In this document: positions 8,682-18,100 of the stretch, in pieces
How the letters are laid out: every line of letters starts with the position of its first letter
Position numbering within the stretch: position 1 is the stretch's first letter
NCBI GenBank assembly: GCA_945879145.1
Contig: CAMCUZ010000018.1
Span: 1-43,774, forward strand
Source of the DNA: an uncultured Mediterranea sp.
Lineage (GTDB): Bacteria; Bacteroidota; Bacteroidia; Bacteroidales; Bacteroidaceae
Length of the DNA: 43,774 bases
Direction: 5' to 3'
Notes under the pieces: model-generated
Database searches by the model: none
What the model was told of the DNA's origin: nothing
Seen by the model: the letters and a program-made list of their open reading frames with translations, nothing else
Made by a program: the position numbers and the translations under genes

Positions 8682-8784
8682 TGTTTTCTTTTTTTATGTC
8701 GTTAGGAATTAAAGCAAACGCTTCTTTCAATCGTTGAATATACGCATCCGCTATAGCAACTTTGTTCAAGAAGCAAAATATCAT
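8659..8784 (-). CDS. Possible 41-codon ORF bridging apgM and thrC
   Basis: An open frame starting MIFCFLNKVAIADAY and ending in ...NNEILQYI. Its ATG overlaps the apgM stop codon (ATGA), the usual sign of translational coupling, and its TAA lies 23 bases inside thrC in another frame. The middle is compatible with an amphipathic helix. It matches no family I know. It could be a small protein, a coupling device that carries ribosomes to thrC, or chance: a 41-codon frame in this base composition is not rare. Confidence 0.3.
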   Translation of the reverse strand: MIFCFLNKVAIADAYIQRLKEAFALIPNDIKKENNEILQYI

Positions 8785-10022
8785 TCTGTTTCAAAGAAGG
8801 CTTCGATGAATTGGTCCTCCTTGAGCAGGCCATAGGAGCCGTTGCAGGCCGCTACTTCATCGAAGGTTTGTACTTCGTCGGGTATGATGCCGGGATGCCA
8901 AATCAGGAAAGGCACAGGATCTGCGGTATGGGTACGCAGGGCGCAGGGCGTAGGATGATCGGGCAAGACGGCAATGGCGACAGGTTCCTTCCACTGCTTG
9001 ACCGCTTCGTAGATGGGACCAACGGCACGATGGTCCAGATTCTCGATAGTGCGTATCTTCAAGTCTATATTGCCCTCATGACCAGCCTCGTCACTGGCCT
9101 CAACATGCAGATAGACGAAGTCATCGGTACGTAGGGCATCCAGCGCGGCAGCCACCTTGTTCTCGTAGTTGGTATCGTAGAGACCTGTAGCCCCCTCCAC
9201 CGCAATACGACGCAAACCTGCGTAATAGCCGATGCCATTAATCAAATCAACTGCGGAGATGACAGCACCGCGTTCTACCTGCGGGAAACGGTCGGAGAAG
9301 GGCTTCATCTGCGGGCGATAGCCAGGGCTCCAGGGCCAGATGCTATTGGCCGGATCCTTCCCCTCAGCCATGCGGCGCAAATTTACGGGATGATTGCGGA
9401 GCAACTCCTGTGAGCGGAGTATAAGGTCATTAATCAGGTCAGCCGTCTGCTGTGGGGTCATGCGTCCATCGGAAGATTCCGTTTCGTCAGCCAAAGGTTT
9501 CACCAGGAGCGGTCTGAAGGGTTTAAGGGGTACATCATGAGGGGGAGTGCAATCAATCTGCTTGTTACCACCCTTGATGACCAGCAAATGACGGTATTGC
9601 ACACCTGTATAAAAATGGATGTGATCGTTACCGAGCTGCTCATCGAGGTAACGCACCAACTCGTCAGCCTCAGCCGTAGTAATGTGACCAGCAGAATGGT
9701 TCTTGATATGGTCACCCTCAATGCAGATGATGTTGCAGCGCATGGCCATATCGCCCGGCTGGAGTTCAATGCCAATGCTGGCTGCTTCTAGAGGACCACG
9801 ACCTTCATAGACCTTAGGCAGGTCGTAGCCCAAAACTGACATATTGGCCACCTCACTTCCTGGGTGAAAGCCGGGGGCCACAGTAATAAGCCTTCCGTTA
9901 CGGCCCAGACGAGCCAATTCGTCCATGTAGGGTGTATGCGCAGCCTGCAATAGGGTTCGGTCGCCCAGTTCGGGCACTTTCCAGTCTGCCATACCGTCGC
10001 CTAGAATGATAATATGTTTCAT
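8781..10022 (-). CDS. apgM: ApgM-type phosphoglycerate mutase homologue, probable homoserine kinase analogue
   Basis: A 413-residue alkaline-phosphatase-superfamily protein of the archaeal-type cofactor-independent phosphoglycerate mutase family (COG3635). Metal-binding motifs are visible: LGDGMADW at the N terminus, VHVEASDEAGHEGN in the middle and AVLPDHPTP near the end. It sits exactly between thrA (12 bases before) and thrC, and no thrB homologue is present. In comparative genomics this family, when in thr operons, has been proposed as a functional homoserine kinase analogue; that role fits better than glycolysis here. Start at 10022 (MKHIIILGDG) is clear. The family is certain; the reaction is inferred from context. 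Confidence 0.92.
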   Translation of the reverse strand: MKHIIILGDGMADWKVPELGDRTLLQAAHTPYMDELARLGRNGRLITVAPGFHPGSEVANMSVLGYDLPKVYEGRGPLEAASIGIELQPGDMAMRCNIICIEGDHIKNHSAGHITTAEADELVRYLDEQLGNDHIHFYTGVQYRHLLVIKGGNKQIDCTPPHDVPLKPFRPLLVKPLADETESSDGRMTPQQTADLINDLILRSQELLRNHPVNLRRMAEGKDPANSIWPWSPGYRPQMKPFSDRFPQVERGAVISAVDLINGIGYYAGLRRIAVEGATGLYDTNYENKVAAALDALRTDDFVYLHVEASDEAGHEGNIDLKIRTIENLDHRAVGPIYEAVKQWKEPVAIAVLPDHPTPCALRTHTADPVPFLIWHPGIIPDEVQTFDEVAACNGSYGLLKEDQFIEAFFETE

Positions 10023-10034
10023 GTTCTGTTTGAT

Positions 10035-12467
10035 TTATACGTTTGCAATGCTCATGATGTCGGCAAATACACCAGCTGCAGTCACACCTGCCCCTGCACC
10101 GTAGCCTTGAATCATCATGGGATACTCCTTATAACGCTCTGTAGTGAGCAGGATGATATTGTTGCTTCCCTCCAGTTCGTAGAAAGGATGATCTATACCT
10201 ACCTCCTGCAAACCAACAGAAGCCTTGCCGTTTTCCAGCTTAGCTACAAAGCGCCAATGTTTATGGGCGGCCTCCAGCTGCCTACGGCGTGCTTCAAAGT
10301 CTGCATCCAACTGAGGTACCTTTTGCCAGAATTCCTCAAGTGAGCCCTGGAAGTAATCATCGGGCACGAAGAGGTGTTTCTCCACATCCTCCTGCTCAAT
10401 ACAGTAGCCCGCTTCTCGAGCCAGAATGACTAGCTTGCGGATCACATCCTTACCACTCAGGTCAATACGCGGGTCTGGCTCGCTGTAGCGTTCTTCTTGT
10501 GCCATACGGATGGTACGACTGAAGGGGACATCGGCACTGATACGGTTGAAGATGAAGTTGAGTGTACCACTCAGTACGGCCTCTATCTTGAGAATCTTAT
10601 CTCCACTATGAATTAAGTCGTTGATGGTATTAATAATCGGCAGTCCGGCACCTACGTTAGTTTCAAAGAGGTATTTGACACCACGCTGACGAGCCGTCTG
10701 CTTGAGCATGCGGTAGTTATCGTATGCACTCGATGCAGCTATCTTATTGGCTGCCACCACCGACACATTGTGCTGAAGCAACTCCTGATAGATGGAGGCA
10801 ACCTCTGCACTGGCCGTACAATCCACAAAGACAGAGTTGAAGATATTCATGCCTATGATTTCCTCCTTCATCCGCTCCACGGTGGCAGGCTGTCCCTGTT
10901 CGTGAAGAACCTGACGGAACTGGCCCAGGTCTATTCCTGCACGGGTAAAGAGCATCTGCTTGGCATCGGCTATACCTACCACATTAAGCTGGAGGCCATT
11001 TTCCTGCATCAGCTTCAGACGCTGGCTGTGAATCTGTTCAATTAAGCTTCCACCGACAGTACCTATACCGCAAATAAAGAGGTTGAGAACCTGATATTCT
11101 GAGAGGAAGAAGGAGTCGTGAATGACATTGAGTGACTTACGCAGCCAGCGGCTGTCCACCACAAAGGAGATATTGGTCTCTGAGGCGCCCTGAGCACAGG
11201 CAATGACATTGATGCCGTTTCGCCCCAGCGTACCGAATAGTTTTCCAGCAATGCCCGGGGTGTGCTTCATATTCTCCCCTACAATAGCTACGGTAGCCAA
11301 GTTCTTTTCGGCAGTAATAGGGGAAATCTCACCCATCTCTATCTCCTTGGCAAACTCTTCGTTAAGCACCTCACAGGCCAAATCGGCATCAGCATTGCGC
11401 ACACCGATCGAGGTGGAATTCTCTGACGAAGCCTGCGAGACAAGGAAAACGCTGATACCGTTCTTAGCCAACGCCTTGAAGATGCGGTAGTTCACACCAA
11501 TCACACCCACCATACCAAGGCCCTGCACTGTAATCAAACTGGTGTCGTTGATGCTGGAGATACCCTTAATGGCCTTGGTCTGCGGCGAACTCACCTCCTG
11601 CTTAATAATGGTACCTGCAGCTTGGGGATTGAAGGTATTCTTTATTAGAATAGGAATATTTTTATGACATACCGGATAAATGGTTGGGGGATAAACCACT
11701 TTAGCACCGAAGTTGCAAAGTTCGGTAGCCTCGACATAGCTCAACTCGTTAATGGTGTAGGCATTGGGAATCACACGCGGATCGGCCGTCATAAAACCAT
11801 CTACATCAGTCCAGATTTCCAACGAGTCGGCATCAAGGGCTGCAGCTACAATAGCTGCGGTATAGTCACTACCGCCACGGCCCAAGTTGGTGACATCGCC
11901 AGTCATCTTATCAGTTGAAATGAAACCAGGAATCAACGAGCGCTGTGGCAGTTTGCTAAAGGTACGACGCACCAATTCATTGGTGAGCTCAGCATCAAGC
12001 ACACTCTTGTTGTGCTTGCGCTCGGTCTTGATAAACTCGCGCGAGTCGAGCCAAGTGGCGCCGGTCAACTCGGCAGCAATAATGCTTGAGAGTCGTTCAC
12101 CATAACTCACGATCATGTCACTCGTCTTGGGCGAGAGGTCTTTAATTAAATAGATACCCTGAAAGATGTTCTTCAGTTCACACAGCAAGACTCCAACCTG
12201 ATGTTCCAGACTGCGACGAGCCTCGCCTTGCGGTATCACCTCACGTATCATCTCTTCGTGACGGCGTACGATTTCGCGGTACTCGCTCTCGTAATTTGCA
12301 TTGCCCTCTGCCGCCATCTTCGAAGTGTTAATCAGTTTGTCTGTAATGCCACCCAAGGCCGAGACCACCACAATCACCGGCTCACTAGCCGCTTCAACAA
12401 TCTGTTTTACACTTAAAATACTTTTCACGGATCCTACCGAGGTTCCGCCAAACTTCATTACTTTCAT
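10035..12467 (-). CDS. thrA: Bifunctional aspartate kinase / homoserine dehydrogenase I
   Basis: This 810-residue fusion catalyses the first and third steps from aspartate to homoserine. The aspartokinase domain (about 1-290) starts with MKVMKFGGTSVGS; a central ACT regulatory region (about 300-460) follows, with LITVQGLGMVGV and VAIVGENM segments; the homoserine dehydrogenase domain (about 465-810) opens with LFICGIGTVGGSL and contains VVAANK and SGTLNFIFN. Threonine feedback through ACT domains is known for this type. It heads the operon with apgM and thrC and is preceded by a Thr-rich leader peptide and alternative stems, so transcriptional or translational attenuation by threonine is likely. 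Confidence 0.97.
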   Translation of the reverse strand: MKVMKFGGTSVGSVKSILSVKQIVEAASEPVIVVVSALGGITDKLINTSKMAAEGNANYESEYREIVRRHEEMIREVIPQGEARRSLEHQVGVLLCELKNIFQGIYLIKDLSPKTSDMIVSYGERLSSIIAAELTGATWLDSREFIKTERKHNKSVLDAELTNELVRRTFSKLPQRSLIPGFISTDKMTGDVTNLGRGGSDYTAAIVAAALDADSLEIWTDVDGFMTADPRVIPNAYTINELSYVEATELCNFGAKVVYPPTIYPVCHKNIPILIKNTFNPQAAGTIIKQEVSSPQTKAIKGISSINDTSLITVQGLGMVGVIGVNYRIFKALAKNGISVFLVSQASSENSTSIGVRNADADLACEVLNEEFAKEIEMGEISPITAEKNLATVAIVGENMKHTPGIAGKLFGTLGRNGINVIACAQGASETNISFVVDSRWLRKSLNVIHDSFFLSEYQVLNLFICGIGTVGGSLIEQIHSQRLKLMQENGLQLNVVGIADAKQMLFTRAGIDLGQFRQVLHEQGQPATVERMKEEIIGMNIFNSVFVDCTASAEVASIYQELLQHNVSVVAANKIAASSAYDNYRMLKQTARQRGVKYLFETNVGAGLPIINTINDLIHSGDKILKIEAVLSGTLNFIFNRISADVPFSRTIRMAQEERYSEPDPRIDLSGKDVIRKLVILAREAGYCIEQEDVEKHLFVPDDYFQGSLEEFWQKVPQLDADFEARRRQLEAAHKHWRFVAKLENGKASVGLQEVGIDHPFYELEGSNNIILLTTERYKEYPMMIQGYGAGAGVTAAGVFADIMSIANV

Positions 12468-12497
12468 GCTATGTCGTTATGTTTTAAATTCGAAGTA

Positions 12498-12625
12498 AAG
12501 GGGAGCGATTACCCACTGCCTGCAGGCCTCCTCCCCTTGAAGAGGGCTGCATATCGACGGGGTGAAAAAAGCTGATTGAAAATGCGTGTATCACGTAGAA
12601 ACACAAAATACTATCCTTAACCCCG
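12498..12625 (-). promoter_or_regulatory. Putative threonine attenuator: alternative stems between leader peptide and thrA
   Basis: On the minus strand the end of the leader frame (CGGGGT, complement of 12620-12625) can pair perfectly with ACCCCG (complement of 12558-12563), or locally with its own ACCCC. Next, AAGGGGAG (12538-12531) pairs perfectly with CTCCCCTT (12505-12498), 31 bases before the thrA start, with the palindrome CCTGCAGG in its loop. AAGGGG can also pair with CCCTCTT just upstream, so the stems compete. T6 occurs at 12570-12565. No strong U tract follows the last stem, so the mode of control is uncertain. Confidence 0.5.
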
Positions 12626-12688
12626 AGGGGTCATGGTACCGACGTATGTCGATGTGAAGAAGTGAAGATAGTAACTGTTCGTCATCAT
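12617..12688 (-). CDS. thrL: Threonine-rich leader peptide of the thr operon
   Basis: A 23-codon frame beginning MMTNSYYLHFF and ending TSTYVGTMTPRG, then TAA. Five of 23 residues are threonine, four of them in its last 12 residues, and the stop codon sits at the base of stems that compete with downstream sequence. It lies 150 bases before thrA and just downstream of a -7-like element. This is the layout of an amino-acid attenuation leader: ribosomes stalling at Thr codons would change folding downstream. It has no sequence similarity that I recognise to the enterobacterial ThrL; the match is in position and composition. An alternative start is the second ATG at 12685. Confidence 0.65.
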   Translation of the reverse strand: MMTNSYYLHFFTSTYVGTMTPRG

Positions 12689-12716
12689 TTATTCTACGTT
12701 CTTTAGAAATTCGCGG

Positions 12717-12724
12717 CAAAATTA
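12717..12724 (-). promoter_or_regulatory. -7 element of the thr operon promoter
   Basis: TAATTTTG on the minus strand (12724-12717) fits TAnnTTTG and lies 28 bases before the leader ATG. I see no convincing -33 TTTG at the right distance, so the call rests on the -7 box and the position. Confidence 0.45.
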
Positions 12725-12851
12725 AGAATAAATCTTTTCAATCTATCACTTTTCCTCACTTTTTTGCGATATTTTTTCTGCATAATAAAGAATGGGCGAC
12801 AATAAAAGAGAAAGAAAATAGCAAAACGACGTGTATTTAAAGAATAATCAC

Positions 12852-12859
12852 TATATTTG
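12852..12859 (+). promoter_or_regulatory. -7 element of the asparaginase promoter
   Basis: TATATTTG (12852-12859) lies 27 bases before the ATG at 12887. The -33 box is weak. The element rules out a TTG start at 12857, which would fall inside the promoter. Confidence 0.65.
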
Positions 12860-12886
12860 CGCCCTGAATACACAAATTTAACCCAC

Positions 12887-13921
12887 ATGAACGCCAACAA
12901 AACTTCCATTTTGCTAATTTACACTGGAGGAACCATCGGAATGATGGAAAATCCAGATACAGGCGCCCTAGAGAACTTTAATCTAGAACAACTACAAAAG
13001 CATGTACCTGAACTAGAGCGGTTCGACTTTACTATCGACACTTATACGTTCGACCCACCCATTGACTCATCAGATATGGACACGGAGAGTTGGCGCAAAC
13101 TAGTAGAAGTGGTGAGCACCCATTACGAAGAGTATAGTGGATTCGTCATCCTGCATGGCACCGACACCATGGCGTTCACTGCATCGGCTCTGAGTTTTAT
13201 GCTCGAAGGACTGGATAAGCCTATCATCCTCACTGGATCACAACTACCCATTGGAGTGCTTCGCACCGACGGGAAAGAAAATCTGCTGACCAGTCTAGAG
13301 ATTGCAGCTGCCACCCATGAAGATGGCACACCCATGGTACCGGAGGTATGCATTTTCTTTGAAAACCACCTGATGCGAGGCAACCGCACCACGAAAATCA
13401 ATGCTGAGGACTTCAACGCATTTCGATCATTCAATTATCCCTCGCTGGCTACGGCCGGCATTCATATCAAATACAATCTTCCTCAGATACACAAAGCAAC
13501 TGGTTCTGTATTGAAGCCACATTACCTGCTTGACACCAACCTGACGGTGCTGAAGCTCTTTCCTGGTATCAGTGAACCCATTGTGCATACCGTGCTACAT
13601 ACACCGGGGCTGAAAGCTGTCATTCTGGAAACGTACGGTTCGGGTAACGCACCGAGCAAGCCATGGTTTCTCGAAGCGCTGAAAGAGGCAAGTCAGCGAG
13701 GCATTGTGGTCGTCAACGTCACCCAATGTAATGCCGGCATGGTGGAGATGGAGCGTTACGAAACGGGTTACCACTTGATGCAGGCAGGGGTATTGTGCGG
13801 TTACGACATGACCATAGAAGCAGCAGTGGCCAAGCTGATGTTTCTGCTTGGCCACCACTATACACCTAATGAGGTGCGTCACTTGATGATGAAATCACTG
13901 GCAGGAGAAGTGACGCTTTGA
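12887..13921 (+). CDS. ansA: Type I L-asparaginase
   Basis: It hydrolyses asparagine to aspartate and ammonia in the cytoplasm. The 344-residue protein has the two catalytic threonine motifs: TGGTIGMM near the N terminus and VILHGTDTMAFTASALSFML near residue 85. Length, no signal peptide and the YGSGNAPS motif in the C-terminal half match AnsA (about 338 residues in E. coli) rather than the exported type II enzyme. I use ATG 12887 (MNANKTSILLIYTGG), because an upstream in-frame TTG lies within the -7 element. It is divergent from the thr operon, whose substrate aspartate it would provide, and its stop is one base from the convergent aroA stop. Confidence 0.95.
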   Translation: MNANKTSILLIYTGGTIGMMENPDTGALENFNLEQLQKHVPELERFDFTIDTYTFDPPIDSSDMDTESWRKLVEVVSTHYEEYSGFVILHGTDTMAFTASALSFMLEGLDKPIILTGSQLPIGVLRTDGKENLLTSLEIAAATHEDGTPMVPEVCIFFENHLMRGNRTTKINAEDFNAFRSFNYPSLATAGIHIKYNLPQIHKATGSVLKPHYLLDTNLTVLKLFPGISEPIVHTVLHTPGLKAVILETYGSGNAPSKPWFLEALKEASQRGIVVVNVTQCNAGMVEMERYETGYHLMQAGVLCGYDMTIEAAVAKLMFLLGHHYTPNEVRHLMMKSLAGEVTL

Positions 13922-13922
13922 A

Positions 13923-15167
13923 TCAACGAAGAGAAAAACCTGCAGCTGCCAGGTGTCGCCAGTAGGTGGGGTATGACTTGCTGACCACCTCAGGGTGTGC
14001 AATCGCAAGTGAAGGCAACCGAAGAATGGCTGGAGCAAAAGCTAAGGCCATGCGATGGTCGTCGTACGTGGCAATAACAGGATGCTCCTCTGCCGGACAA
14101 CGTTCTCCATTCCACGACAGGATGCTGTCAGCCTCATCTTTAACCACATAGCCTATCTTATGGAGTTCCTGTTGCAGGGCAGTGATGCGATCGGTCTCCT
14201 TGATACGCAGACTCTGTAACCCACTGAAACGAAAAGGTATGCCCATCAAGCAGCAAGTTACAACAAACGTTTGGGCCAAATCTGGGATATCTACCAGATC
14301 CTCCACCATGCGAGCTACAGGCACCCCTAATCGGGTCAGCTCTACACCACGGGGAGTAAAGGCTGTGTGTACACCCAACTTGGCAAACAATTCAGCACCG
14401 CGACTGTCTCCTTGGCTGCTACGAGGGAATAGTCCAATCAGTTCGACACAGGGAGAGGGGGACTCTGCCTGAGGCTGCCACAACGCCATCATTTCATACC
14501 AATAAGAGGCCGCACTCCAATCACTCTCAACCGTAAAAGGAACATCTTGATATGGTCCAGGTCCTACCCGAATAGTGCGTTCATCTGTCCAACGGGCCGA
14601 AGCGCCATAGTGGGCCATCAGCGATAGGGTAAGGTTGATGTAAGGGACTGAAATAAGTTGCCCCGTAAGGTGGATCGTCAAACCCTGAGGCAGCGTGGGC
14701 CCTATCATCAGCAAGGCAGAGATATACTGAGAACTGACGCTTCCTGCCAGCGTAATCTCCTGGCCAGGAAGTGGCTTGCCTTGAATCAAAAGAGGTGGGA
14801 ACCCTTCGGAATCAGCATATTGAATGTCAGCCCCTAACGCACGCAAAGCATCTACTAAAAGACGAATGGGGCGTTGCTTCATTCGGGCACTACCCGTGAG
14901 TAGATGACTGCCCTTCTGAGTGCTGAGGTAAGCGGTAAGAAAACGCATTGCAGTTCCTGCAGCATGAATGTCAATCTCCGCTCCATGCTGTTCCAGGGCA
15001 CGAATCATTACGGCCGTATCATCGCAATCACTCAAGTTCATTGGACGCTGCACTCCTCCGCTCAAAGCGTGGAGAATCAATGCGCGATTACTGATGCTCT
15101 TTGATGCCGGCAAGTCCACACTACACTGCAGAGTGACCGGGGCAGCTAGCGTATAGGTCTGTTCCAT
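13923..15167 (-). CDS. aroA: 3-phosphoshikimate 1-carboxyvinyltransferase (EPSP synthase)
   Basis: The sixth step of the shikimate pathway: transfer of enolpyruvyl from PEP to shikimate 3-phosphate. The 414-residue protein has LPASKSISNRALI (substrate-binding Lys and Ser), AAGTAMRFLTAYL, GSARMKQRPI and the late RIKETDRITAL motif. It is slightly shorter than E. coli AroA, as usual in Bacteroidetes. It is the last gene of the aspartate-aminotransferase operon, 14 bases after the tricorn-like gene, and ends tail to tail with ansA. No other aro genes lie nearby. Confidence 0.97.
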   Translation of the reverse strand: MEQTYTLAAPVTLQCSVDLPASKSISNRALILHALSGGVQRPMNLSDCDDTAVMIRALEQHGAEIDIHAAGTAMRFLTAYLSTQKGSHLLTGSARMKQRPIRLLVDALRALGADIQYADSEGFPPLLIQGKPLPGQEITLAGSVSSQYISALLMIGPTLPQGLTIHLTGQLISVPYINLTLSLMAHYGASARWTDERTIRVGPGPYQDVPFTVESDWSAASYWYEMMALWQPQAESPSPCVELIGLFPRSSQGDSRGAELFAKLGVHTAFTPRGVELTRLGVPVARMVEDLVDIPDLAQTFVVTCCLMGIPFRFSGLQSLRIKETDRITALQQELHKIGYVVKDEADSILSWNGERCPAEEHPVIATYDDHRMALAFAPAILRLPSLAIAHPEVVSKSYPTYWRHLAAAGFSLR

Positions 15168-15181
15168 GTTTACTAAAGGAT

Positions 15182-18100
15182 TTACTTCTTCGTATTAAGC
15201 TCTTTCAGCAGTTCCTCTACAGCACGTCGCAGCTGGGTGTCCTCGCCTTTCACTATAGTTTCAGGGGCATTGAGCACCAAGATGTCGGGCTCAAGTTGTT
15301 TATTCTCCAAATAGCTACCATCGGGCAGTTGGTAACCGATCACAGGGATGCCAAAGACGAGTGAACGATCCTGAAGCGTCTCCCATGACACGCTGGTCAT
15401 CGTGCCTGGTACAGGAGCTCCTACCAACTTTCCGATACCACGGTGCTTATAGACCCAAGGGGTACCATGGGCATTGGAGTAATTGGCCTCACACTGCAAC
15501 ATGATGCTGGGTTTATTCCAGCGACGGCTAGGCATATCACAAGCTGCACGACCGCGAACCACCTGAGTAAGATACTTCTCACCGCTGAACAAAATCTCAA
15601 TGTCCTCGTGCAGACGACCTCCACCATTAAAGCGAGTATCGATTACGATGCCTTCGCACTGGTTGTATTTACCCAAAATATCGCTATAGACTGTACGGAA
15701 ACTACCATCGCCCATTGACTGAATGTGAACGTAGCCCAGACGACCATTTGACCAGCGCTCTACATCGGCGGCACGCTGTTTCACCCAGCGGGTATAGAGC
15801 AGACTGTTCATGGTACCTTGTGAAATGGGGAGTATCACCTCATCCCAACGTTCACCTCGCTCTGGTTCGTAGAGACTTATCAATGTCTTGCGGCCCACCT
15901 TGTTGGCCAATAACGGAGCGTAATCTGCATCTGACGGCAACGCTTCTCCATCAATCTTCTCCACAATCACGCCTGCCTTCACACGGCTGGAAGCACGACT
16001 GAAGGGTCCCTTTTCAATCACTTCGGCCACCTTCAGGCCGTTGCCACCGTAGCTCCAATCGAAGAGGAGCCCCAGACTGGCAGTAGGCTCACTCTGCAGA
16101 CTTGGACTATAACGTCCGCCCGTATGGGATACATTCAGTTCACCCAACCATTCGCTGAGCATCTCAGCGAAGTCATAATTATTATTTATGTGAGGCAGGA
16201 ACTTACGATAGGCCTCACTCATGGCATCCCAATCCACGCCATGCATATTGAGGTTATAGAAGCGTTTCTGCTCCTGACGATAGACATGCTGAAACATGTA
16301 TTCACGCTCGGCGGCCAAATCCATCTTGAGGTCAGCTTGATAGCTGATGTTATCGAGCTTGTCCGACTTCAAATCCATGCGCTTAGCAATATTGCCACCT
16401 AGGATGAAAAGCTTCTCCCCTTTTGCATCAAGTTCCATCGAAGCCCATCCAGCATCCAGTTTGTGAATCAACTTGGTCTCGCGCTTGCGCAGATCCATCT
16501 TCCAAAGGTCATACCCCTTTTCAAACGAAGCCAGGTAATAGAGACTCTCTCCATCGGGAGAGAGAATGGCATCAGTCATACGTGACGAGTTAGGAGTCAG
16601 ACGCACGATACGGTCTTGAATGCCTTGCAGATCCACCTGGATGGGTTTCACCTCTGATTTATCGGCCTCAGTTTCTTTCTTATTCCCTTTCTTTTTGTCA
16701 GCGTCCTTCTTCTCTTTTGGTTCATCCTCCTTCTTATTCTGCTTCTCCAGTTCCTTGAGCAACTCGTAATCCTCCTTACTCAGACGATACTTGTCGTAGG
16801 CATCTTGATTGAGGAAGAGAAGCAAAGCATCTTCGAGTGATCCCCAAGAGGCATGGGCTCGCATGCCATAGCGTTCGCTGCTAAAGAGGATGGCATTGCC
16901 TTCCATCACGAAACGAGGATTACCATGAGTATAACCACTGCCTGTGAGGTTAATCATCTCACCACCTTGAGCGCTGACTAGGCCTATGTCGGTGTAGGGG
17001 TCGTGACGATTGCCTATGAACTCCAAGGTGAACCACTTACCATCTGGACTCCAACGGTAGGTAAAACCACCACCCGTGTCGTACCAAGTAGAACCATCGG
17101 TGACCTGACGCACGCGTCCACTCTCCAGATGGAGCACCATCAGCTTGGAGCGTTCTTCAATGAAAGCCAGTTCTTTTCCATCGGGGCTAAAAGTTGGCAT
17201 GGTACGCTCTACATCAGCCGAAGGAAGTAGAATCTCTTCGTCAATCAGCGTAGCATTGGCAAAGTTTGGATCTTCCTTACGAGCAATACGAGCCTGAACC
17301 AGCTGCATTTTGCCATCGCGTTCACTACAATAGGCCAAGGTGCGGCTGTCAGCTCCCCAGGTGATATCGCTCTCAGCAGCTGCAGTGTGGGTAATCTGCT
17401 TGGTCGTATTATAATCCACGGAAGTGACAAACACCTCGCCGCGCAGAATAAATGCCACCTGCTTGCCATCAGGCGAAGGCACTGCATCGGTAGCTCCACG
17501 GCTCAAGTGAAGCGTGGCAAAGGCAGGCGCCTCATCTATCGTCACCTGGATAGACACCTTCTGCGGTTCGCTACCAGGACGCTGGGTGTAAATTTCGCCA
17601 TCGTAAGTGTAGCAGAGCAGGCCGTTGCTACCCATGGAGAGGAAGCGTACAGGATGCGTGGTGAAGTGGGTCACAGCCTCTACTTGAGAGGGGTTGGCAA
17701 CTGAGAGGGCATACACATTGAACGACCCGCCATGGCGCTCACTCAAGATGTAGAGTTGCTTGCCATCAGGGCTGAGCACAGGGTTTCGATCCTCACCCGG
17801 CCGTTGAGTAAGGTTGGTGTGATGCCCTGTAGCTGTATCAACCACCCAAATGTCACGGGTGATAGAAGAGGTATGGTGCTTTCGCCATTCATCTTCAAAG
17901 CCCTTGCGGTCCTGATAGTAAAGGCGACTACCGTCCGTATTGAAGCAGACCATCTCGGCCGGAGTAGCCAGCACTTGCTGTGTACGTCCACCCGTAGCAG
18001 GCACTTTATAGAGTTCGGTCATGGCATTCGTGGGGAAGAGGGCGCTGGAGGCTGGGTCTTGAATAGCTGCAGAGAAATAGATGTCACGTCCATCAGGAGA

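Noticed and set aside
12857..12886. An asparaginase start at TTG 12857
   Set aside because: The TTG lies inside the TATATTTG -7 element; ATG 12887 gives the normal AnsA N terminus.
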